From positions 12,111,225 to 12,175,224 of the forward strand of contig NC_059073.1 of assembly GCF_020497125.1 (NCBI RefSeq): a DNA stretch of 64,000 nt. Reading direction: 5' to 3'. The stretch's first letter is position 1. The number at the start of each line of letters is the position of its first letter. Under the pieces are notes generated by a model, which did no database searches, was not told the DNA's origin, and was given only the letters and a program-made list of their open reading frames with translations. Shown in pieces: positions 56,670 through 64,000 of the stretch. This stretch comes from Mauremys mutica (Eukaryota > Chordata > Testudines > Geoemydidae). The translations under genes and the position numbers were made by a program.

Positions 56670-58965
56670 AGCTTATCTTCACATTTCTAAGAGGAAATGT
56701 CTTACTCAAAAACCTTGAAGGTGAGCTTGAAGATCCTAGCAACCAGCCAACCCACCCTTCTCTTTTCCCAGCACCATTTACTGCAGTTCAGATCCCCGCC
56801 TGAGTCCATTAGCTGCATGTTTCTGCTAAAGTGATCATCATTTCAATAGCTAACAACATTACTTTTAAATGTTCACAGCTGGGCTTCTGAGAGGCCTCCC
56901 CTTCAAGTGTTTTCTCTCAATGCTATTGTTTCAGGTCTGCTGCAGCCTGCGGCAGCCATGACAACATCGGGGACATTTGAAGGTGTTCTTCATAACCCTG
57001 GTAGCTGGAAACCATGTCTCTAAAGCTCAGGATCCACTGAACAACTCTGCAATGAGGGGTGATTTCTGTGACTGCAGATTCACAGGCTGCAGCTGGAGCT
57101 GCCTGTAACTTTTCAAGCCATGGCCAGAGGAGGCAGTGTTAACCCTGAAACAAAAAACAGCCTAGCGCTTTCGCTCGCGCTGGAGGAAGTTATACAAAGC
57201 TTAGGAGAATGAGTTAGCGAGTTTAAGGAAAAGGAGACATGAGGGTACATTTAAGGAGCTGCTCTGACTTCTCCTGTCCCATCTCCCACTGTGCTCTGCT
57301 CCCTAGCGCAGACCTGCCATGCAGCACGATGGAGCTCCTCCGCTTCCACGTGTCCCCTATACTGTGCTCCTGTGTTCCCCTGCTTTTCTCCTCCCATTAC
57401 TAGTCCTATTTCAGAGATAGAAGGGCCTGAGTCTCCACTGTCTTGCACCCTAGGTACTCATTTAGGGCCGCTTTCTAATAGCCTTACTCATGCTGAGTAG
57501 AGCCGTACTTCAGGAGTAGCATCATTGACGTCAGAGGGGTTACTTGGCGAGCTGAGTAAGGGCATATGACTCCGACGCTAAGACATGGGCCAAATGGGTG
57601 AAAACTAGGTGTAAGTGGCAACCACATCTGAATAGCAACCTCCTCCCTCGTCTCCCGTTTTTCATTCCCTGGCCCAGATCCTCTGAGAGCCAGCGTCTCC
57701 TCGCCTCCTGATTTTACACAGGCCTCCACTCAAGTCAACGTAGTTCTCTTGGTGTTCCCCCAACGCAAATGAGATGAGTATCAGGCTGGGGGAGGGCACA
57801 GCTCAGGAGGGAGGCTGCAGACTTGGCCTCTGGGCTCCCCTCGCAGGCCTCAGGCTGCTCTGAGAGGGCCCACACCCCAGCTATATTTAAAGCAATTAGA
57901 AGTTATGCCAAGTGCCATCAGCCCAAGAGGCCAATATGGCAGCCAGGGACTGGCAAGACATAGGCAAGAGTAGACCCCGCCGTGCCCCGCTTCTCATGGC
58001 TACACTCCCAATTCCAGTAGCCAGAGGGGAGATTGCCAGAGAAGCTGCCATGGCAGCTCTCAGCCAACTCAAAGTCCCCCTACTCTGGGGTGCTCCTCGT
58101 ATGCTACCTTTATGGAATGGCGCAAAGCAGCCAGGGTGCAAGGCCAGGGAGAACATGACGAGCCAGTGTCCCTTTAGAGGTTCTTTTTTCCAGCGTCTCT
58201 TCCCTTCCCCAGGTAATGGGATGCCCAGAAGATGGAATGCCCTTCAGTATTGCTTACACACACGAGCAGAGTTTGTTAAATATATTGTTTGGTGCAGTTT
58301 TATAAACACGGCTAACGTTTCTCAATTTCTCTTCATTTAAACCCTTGCAGTTAACTAAACACAGGGAGTATTCAAATCCAGCAGTAAATCACCCATTTTA
58401 CACTATATCAGCCAATCGTAATTTGTTCCAGATGTTGGCACTTTTTATTTAAGAAGCCATTAAGGAAACATTTGTTGACGCTTCACTGCCCCAGCATAGC
58501 AGCTGTGTTGAACCACTGCAGAGAATGAGAATATAATTGAGATTTGTGTTGTCTCCTCCTAATGCCGAATAGCATAACACACTATAGAGATTTCAGCCTA
58601 CACTCAAAATAAAGAGAAAGCTTTAAGCCAAAAATTTTATGAGAAAGGAAATAGCTCACTGGCTTGGAGAAAATGGAGGTGTGGTAGGTTGAGTCGGGCA
58701 TACTGCTCGCCCATCTCCCTCTGCTGGACAGAATTAGAATCAGTAGTGCCCAACTTTGTGTCATAGACAAGCTGGTCAGAAAATTTCAGCTGAAACTAAG
58801 CTGTGCTTGCAGGGTGGGGGGAACATTCCCAGACTTTCAAGCTTTTTATTTCTGAGTAGGCGGAGTCATATGGCTAATAATTCTCCCCTTCAGTGTAAGC
58901 ATTAGTGTCCTGTGTTCCTGGTGCAAGAGTTTCTGAGTTCTACCCCTGCTGTGGGATGGATGTTA
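56670..58965. other. Intergenic, no gene supported
   Basis: The frame at 57912-58340 (142 codons) shows no domain. No repeats were recognised with confidence. Confidence 0.45.
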
Positions 58966-58994
58966 TCATAGAATATCAGGGTTGGAAGGGACGG
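58966..58994 (-). mobile_element. CR1 3'-terminal scrap
   Basis: Only CATAGAATATCAGGGTTGG and AAGGGA remain, the extreme 3' end of a CR1 copy. Confidence 0.6.
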
Positions 58995-60022
58995 GCATCT
59001 GAGCTCAGAGTGCATGGCTCATTGGCAACGGCTCCACCATTGTCTTCCTGTCACAGCACGCAGTGTTTGCTTACCTCACTGACAGGCTTGCAGGGTGTCG
59101 CTTTGAGTGCTGTGATGCACCAGTCAGGCCCCTGAGATGGCTGGTAGAGCACACTGTGGATCCCAATCTCAGGGGCAGGCACTATAGGCACTGCAAACAC
59201 TAGGGTCTGGAGTCCATGGCCCTTCATGGGGTTCCATACACACTCACAGATGCCCAGGAAAAAACACAGGATTTCTTTGCTAAGGCTGCTGGAAACAAGT
59301 GGTGCAATTACCCTCAGCATGATTGCTTTAAGTTACAACACAAAGATCCAAACAACCGTTCCCAACCCAGCTCCTACGGTCCATTCCAGGGGCATGAAGG
59401 TAACAGAGTCCCAGGGTAATCACGCCACACTATCCTCCCTTCTGCAGCCCCGGTCTTCCTGTTTGGGGCTACTCCTGGCCCCCTGCCAGAAACAAGCATG
59501 TCTCTGTGCAGTTCTCAGGCCCTCCAACCCTCCCAGGCTGGCTGCTCTCCAGCCTGCTGGTCCTACGCTCTCACAGCCTCTGGCTCCCTCCAGAGCCTGG
59601 TCCTGTCTGAGCTCCAGTGGTATTTCCCTTTCCTGTACTCTGGGCGTTAAGGAGTCCTCCGCTGGCTGGGGGTTAACACACTGCCCAGGAGTGAACCAGG
59701 CTGTAAAGAGTGGGCACCCCCTGGTGACCCTCATTCAAACTGGAGTCGGAACTGGGGCTTGCGCTGGCCAGCAGACTCCTCCTCGGCCCGGTGCATCCCT
59801 TTGGTCTAGGCCCTTTCTCAGCTCCATCCTCAGGCCCTTCTGGGTGGAGACATGGCTGGGGCTCTCTCCCGGCTCGCCGGCCTTCTATATGGGGCGGGCG
59901 GGGGGATCTTCTCTCCACCTTCGGGCTCCCTCGGGTCTGAGCTGCCCTTCTAGGAATGCCGAAGCCATCTCATGCAGCCTTGTCTCTGTGCCCTCCACTG
60001 TTGGGGCTTGGGAGGGTTTTAC
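58995..60022. other. Intergenic, hosts a 270-codon chance frame
   Basis: The plus frame 59226-60038 is the second longest in the window, but it has low-complexity Ser/Pro/Leu composition, no domain, competing minus-strand frames, and it runs into the hAT terminus at 60023. I do not call it a gene. The sequence could itself be an older repeat that hosted the hAT insertion. Confidence 0.45.
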
Positions 60023-60423
60023 TAGGGCTGTCAATTAATAACAGTTAACTCACGCAATCAACACAAAAACATTTATTGCTATTAAAAACGTTAATTGCCA
60101 TTAATCGCACTGTTAAACGATAGAATACCAGTTGAAATGTATTAAATATTTTTGGCTGTGTTTCTACATTTTCAAACATATAGATTTCTGTTACACACAG
60201 AGTACAGTGTACAGTAATCACTTTATATTATTTTTATTACAAATATTTTCACTGTAAAAATGATAAAAGAAATGGTATTTTTCAAGTCACCTCATACAAG
60301 TACCATAGTGCAATCTCTTTATCATGAAAGTATAACTTACAAATATAGATTTTTCTTTTGTTACATAACTGCACTCAAAGACAAAACAATGTAAAACTTT
60401 AGAGCCTACAAGTCCACTCAGTC

Positions 60424-60636
60424 CTACTTTTTCTTCAGCCAATTGCTAAGATAAATAAATGTGTTTACATTTATGGGAGATACTGCGGCCTGCTTCTTAT
60501 TTACAATGTCACCTGAAAGTGAGAACAGGCATTCGCATGGCACTTTTGTAGCTGGCATTGCAAGGTATTTATGCGCCAGATATGCTAAACATTTGTATGC
60601 CCCTTCAGGCCACCATTCCAGAAGACATGCTTCCAC
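60424..60636 (-). pseudogene. hAT transposase C-terminal fragment, left arm of copy 2
   Basis: YKCLAYLAHKYLAMPATK, CECLFSLSGDIVNKKQAAVS and YLSNWLKKK give the dimerisation domain to its natural end. It is better preserved than the equivalent in copy 1, and lies in reverse orientation to the other transposase parts of this element. Confidence 0.85.
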
Positions 60637-60759
60637 GCTGATGATGATGGTTAAAAAAAAAAGTGTTAATTAAATTTGTGACTGAATTCCTGGGGGGAGA
60701 ATTGTATGTGTCCTCTTCTGTTTTACCTGCATTCTGCCATATATTTCATGTTATAGCAG

Positions 60760-61320
60760 TTTCGGATGATGATCCAGTACATGTTCATTTTAAGAACACT
60801 TTCACAGCAGATTTGACAAAATGCAAAGAAGATACCAATTGGAGATTTCTAAAAATAGCTACAGCACTCGACCCTTGTTTAAGAATCTGAAGTGCCGTCC
60901 AAAATCTGAGAGGGATGAAATGTGGAGCATGCTTTCAGAAGTCTTAAAAGAGCAACACTCAGATGCGGAAACTACAGAACTGGAAACACTAAAAAAGAAA
61001 AATCAACTTTCTGCTGGTGACATTTGACTCAGATGATGAAAATGAACATGCATCAGTCTGCACTGCTTTGGATCATTATCGAGCAGACCCCGTCATCAGC
61101 ATGGACGCATGTCCTCTGTAATCGTGTTGAAGCATGAAGGTATATATGAATCTTTATCGCATCTGGCACATAAATATCTTGCGACAGCGCCTACAACAGT
61201 GCCATGCGAATACAAGTTCTCACTTTCAGATGACATTGCAAACAAGAAGTAGGCAGCATTGTCTCCTGCAAATTGTAACCAAACTTGTTTGTCTGAGTGA
61301 TTGGCTGAACAAAAAGTAGG
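60760..61320 (+). pseudogene. hAT transposase C-terminal region, centre and right arm of copy 2
   Basis: Frames at 60663-60890 and 60821-61027 share FKNTFTADLTKCKED, RFLKIATALDP and SERDEMWSMLSEVLKE, with a frameshift near 60885; then KYLATAPT, FSLSDDIANKK, an in-frame stop and LNKK end the dimerisation domain near 61320. At least two disabling changes are visible. No N-terminal or catalytic portion. Confidence 0.82.
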
Positions 61321-61617
61321 ACTGAGTGGACTTGTAGGCTCTAAAGTTTCACATTGTTTTATTTTTGAATGCAATTATTTTTGTACATAATTCTACATTT
61401 GTAAGTTCAACTTTCATGATAAAGAGATTGCACTACAGTACTTGTATTAAGTGAATTGAAAAATACTATTTCTTTTGTTTTTTACAGTGCAAATATTTGT
61501 AATAGAAAATAAATATAAAGTGAGCACTGCAGACTTTGTATTCTGTGTTGTAATTGAATTCAATATACTTGAAAATGTAGAAAACATCCAAAAATATTTA
61601 AATAAATGGTATTCTGA

Positions 61618-63146
61618 TGTAAGCAGAGTCAGGATCAGCTCTACCCTGACATCTGGTGGTGAATTGTGGCAAGTGTGGAAAAGAACTTCAGGGGCTAGTC
61701 TTGTTTGCATAGGCACACCCACCCCGCCTAGCATGAGCCCACAGCTGCCCAAATGGTCATTTTGGCTGCTGTGGGATCCTCAGTTTCTCTGTTATTGGAG
61801 CAGAAAGAATAAAGTGGTGTTACCCTGATTATGTGAATCAAAGCCAGTGGAACTGTTTTATGACAGAGGGACTCACCGTCAACTTAGTAGCACTCGCTAG
61901 ACAAGGGACATGGGTTCCAAAACCCCGTGAATTAAGAGAGGTTAGGGGAAGGTACTCTCCTGTTGAATAGCAGAGCTAATTTTGATTCCCTTAAGAATCT
62001 AGTTACAGGCTGCTGTGCTGAATTCACTTTGGGCCAAGGGTGCACCAGCACTGGGGCTCCCCTACTACAGGCTGAAATTACTAATGAGCTATAATTACTG
62101 AGCTGAGATCACTGAGTGCTGTGTTAACTAGTGGGGGAGCCTGATGATATATTGCTAAGCGGCTGACAGTTTGTGGGACAGTTGGAGCAGCCCATGGAAC
62201 AGCGAGCGGAGCTGAGCAGTTTGCGGGGACAGCTGGAGCGACTCATGGGATGGCTGGTGGAGCGGAGCAGCTGGCGGAGCGGAGCAGTTTGTGGGACAGT
62301 TGGAGCAGCCCATGGAACAATGAGCAGAGTGGAGCTGAGCAGAGCGAGAATGGCTGGAGCAGCTCACGGGACGGCTGGAGGAGCGGAGCAGCTGGCAGAG
62401 CGAAGCAGTTTGTGGGACGGTTGGAGCAGCCCATGGAACAATGAGCAGAGTGGAGCTGAGTAGTTTGCGGGGACGGCTGGAGCAGCTCACGGGATGGCTG
62501 GATGAGCGGAGCAGAGCGGCTGGTAGAGCGGAGCAGTTCGTGGTGAAGGCTGCAGCAGAACCGCACGGAGAGGCGGGGCAGCCGGCCTCAGACCACGTAA
62601 GGTGCCTCTTAACACCCTGTGTGCCCCCTTCCCCCACCCCTTATTTCCACCCAGGCTGGAGAGGGGAGTAAAACTCTGCAGATAAACTTCTGAACTCTGG
62701 GGCTGCACTGACCAGGGACAGAGACTTTTGGGTTGCTGGACTTTTGGATGACTTTTGGGTTGCTGGACTCAAGAAACTTTGGGGTCTTTGGGGTGATCTT
62801 TTGGGTGGGTGCACTTAAGACCCTGAGGGGAAAAGGACACTGCCAAACTTACTTGGGGTTGGGTTTTTGCTCATGGTTTGTGTTATGAATCCTGTTTGTG
62901 GTGTTTCCCCAACACAATGCCGCATTGTTTCCCTCCTTTATTAAAAGGATTTTGCTACACTCAGACTCCATGCTTGCGAGACGGGAAGTATTGCCTTATA
63001 GAGGCGCCCGGGGGGGGTGGTATGTACTTGTCCCAGGTCACTGGGTGGGGGCTCGAGCCGGTTTTGCATTGCGTTATTGAAACGGAACCCCCAGATACTG
63101 AACCCGGCCCTTGTTGCTGCCAACTCAGAGGGGCAGAAGGGTTACA
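61618..63146 (+). mobile_element. LTR-like insertion with internal minisatellite, 1529 bp
   Basis: Starts TGTAAGCAGAGTCAGG and ends GGGGCAGAAGGGTTACA, so TGTAA/TTACA inverted ends. It interrupts the right arm of the hAT element between ATTCTGA and CTATTATTG. The expected 5-bp duplication is not clean (TCTGA versus CTATT). AATAAA is at 61808-61813, unusually near the left end. A tandem array occupies about 62160-62560. No coding domain was recognised, so its class is inferred only from its termini. Confidence 0.55.
62160..62560 (+). repeat. Minisatellite within the LTR-like element
   Basis: Units built from GCAGTTTGTGGGACAGTTGG, AGCAGCCCATGGAACA, GCTGGAGCAGCTCACGGG and GGAGCGGAGCAGCTGG alternate. 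The AGTTTGTGGGAC block recurs at about 62169, 62285 and 62408, a higher-order period near 116-123 bases. The repeats keep frames open on both strands (160 codons minus). Confidence 0.85.
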
Positions 63147-63246
63147 CTATTATTGTTTAACAGTGCAATTAATCGTGATTATTTTTTTCAATAGTCCAAT
63201 TAATAGCGATTAATGTTTTTAATCATTTGGCAACCCTAGTTTTTAC

Positions 63247-63480
63247 TTGCGGGGCTGATGCTGCCTGTTTAAGGAGGGTGTTAGCTTCCATTTGCTTCTT
63301 TGGAGAGACCCAGCGTGAGCTCCAGTAAACCCTTAAAAGGGTACGTGCTGTCCTGCTCTTGGGGCAAATTCAGTGTATTCTTCCTGCAAATCAAGGAGTC
63401 TGAATCTCGGCTTTGAGTGCAAAACCCAACTCAGCCTTAACCACGGAGCCACGACCAGCATCTCCATAGTCACTTGTATT
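63247..63480. other. Intergenic, right flank of the hAT insertion
   Basis: Continues the host sequence cut by the hAT element. No feature recognised. Confidence 0.4.
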
Positions 63481-63840
63481 AAGTCACATCCAGAGGCCCC
63501 AGCTGAGATCAGGGCCCCGTTGTGCTAGGCGCTGTACATGGACATAATAAGAGAGAGTCCCGGTCCTGAAGCGTTCACAGTCTAAACAAAGAGAGGAAGG
63601 AAAGATTATCCCCCATATTACAGATGGAAAACTGAAGCATGGAGAAATTAAGGCCCATCCCCTCAGAAGTATCTAGTCTTCTAGCGCCCATTGATTTCAA
63701 TAGGAATTCGGAGCCTTCGAGTAGCTGGGCCAAAATGACTTGCAACAGGCAGCCCAGGAAATCTGTGCAGAGCTGGAAATTGAAGGCAAGTCTGCTGTGT
63801 CCCAGATTAGTCGTGTTAACCACTGGACCATCCTTCCCCC
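63481..63840 (+). repeat. Ancient dispersed repeat and core-SINE tail
   Basis: GATCAGGGCCCCGTTGTGCT, AGGCGCTGTACATGGAC and GTCCCGGTCCTGAAGCG resemble the repeat split at 35.0 kb. From 63610, TATTACAGATGGAAAACTGA and AACCACTGGACCATCCTTCC are core-SINE-type 3' words. Confidence 0.6.
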
Positions 63841-63974
63841 TGGATCACCTCACTTCTAGGCTAGTTCCTTATCTGTACAACCATCCTGTTTATCTGGGCT
63901 AGTTTTGTTTCTAAGAGCACTGATTCCATCGCACTGTGAGGCGAGGCAGACAACTCCTCCCCTCCCTCTATTGC

Positions 63975-64000
63975 TTAGGGAGTTCAGTCTAGTGGTTAGA
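63975..64000 (+). repeat. Start of a tRNA-derived SINE cut by the window end
   Basis: CAGTCTAGTGGTTAGA resembles the A-box head of the core-SINE at 1585. The window ends before any B-box can be seen. Confidence 0.35.

Larger units (their letters stand above)
60023..63238. mobile_element. Fold-back hAT transposon, copy 2, split by an LTR-like element
   Basis: Ends TAGGGCTGTCAA and, in reverse complement, TAGGGTTGCCAA. Flanks GGTTTTAC (60015-60022) and GTTTTTAC (63239-63246) match at 7 of 8, confirming a hAT insertion. Structure matches copy 1: left arm with minus-oriented transposase C-terminus, central plus-oriented part, right arm with plus-oriented C-terminus. The right arm is interrupted at 61618-63146; its terminal 90 bases resume at about 63147 (TGTTTAACAGTGCAATTAATC). 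Confidence 0.9.

Noticed and set aside
59226..60038. 270-codon plus-strand open frame
   Set aside because: No domain, low-complexity composition, overlapping frames on the other strand, and its end lies inside the hAT terminus that inserted at 60023.
62155..62708. 160-codon minus-strand frame with repeated Cys/Ser/Ala motifs
   Set aside because: It is the minisatellite read in reverse; periodicity keeps the frame open.
1..64000. CRISPR arrays, operons or other prokaryotic systems
   Set aside because: No regularly spaced short repeats, operon-like gene packing or ribosome binding sites were seen; all repeat evidence is of vertebrate type.

Overview
The window looks like reptile genomic DNA, most likely from a turtle. 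This is inferred from repeat content: many CR1 LINE fragments, tRNA-derived SINEs with a CR1-like tail (the type known from cryptodire turtles), hAT and Harbinger-type MITEs, and solo retroviral-type LTRs. There are no operons, ribosome binding sites or other prokaryotic signals.

Only one protein-coding gene can be supported. It is a complete single-exon class A G protein-coupled receptor at 37193-38275 (+), 360 residues, which I recognise as GPR20. A pyrimidine-rich splice acceptor lies 18 bases before the ATG, so at least one upstream non-coding exon is expected; I could not locate it. A poly(A) signal candidate lies about 0.5 kb after the stop.

Layout. 1-5.8 kb: CR1 tail, an inverted-dimer retroelement with a 13-bp target duplication, ancient SINE remnants, a hAT MITE and two abutting TTA/TAA-flanked MITEs. 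7.5-15.6 kb: CR1 copies (one with a 198-codon open fragment of reverse transcriptase C-terminus), a tRNA-like element, two hAT MITEs with near-perfect 8-bp duplications, and two copies of a retroelement 3' end carrying a hammerhead-ribozyme-like core. 18-36.7 kb: tRNA SINEs, three solo LTR-type elements, a GC-rich fold-back and short tandem duplications. 36.9-38.8 kb: GPR20. 42.7-45.5 kb: a CR1 copy interrupted by a hAT element, itself containing a SINE, and by an LTR-like insertion. 46.7-48.6 kb and 60.0-63.2 kb: two copies of an unusual hAT family in which the transposase C-terminal coding region occurs in both arms of a long inverted repeat. The second copy is split by a 1.5-kb LTR-like element with an internal minisatellite. 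49.1-49.9 kb: a TA-flanked, GC-rich MITE.

No new multi-gene system was seen. The most interesting signals are structural: the fold-back hAT family, the hammerhead-like motif in a dispersed retroelement, and nested insertions that allow relative dating. Repeat family names come from pattern recognition and should be checked against a repeat library.
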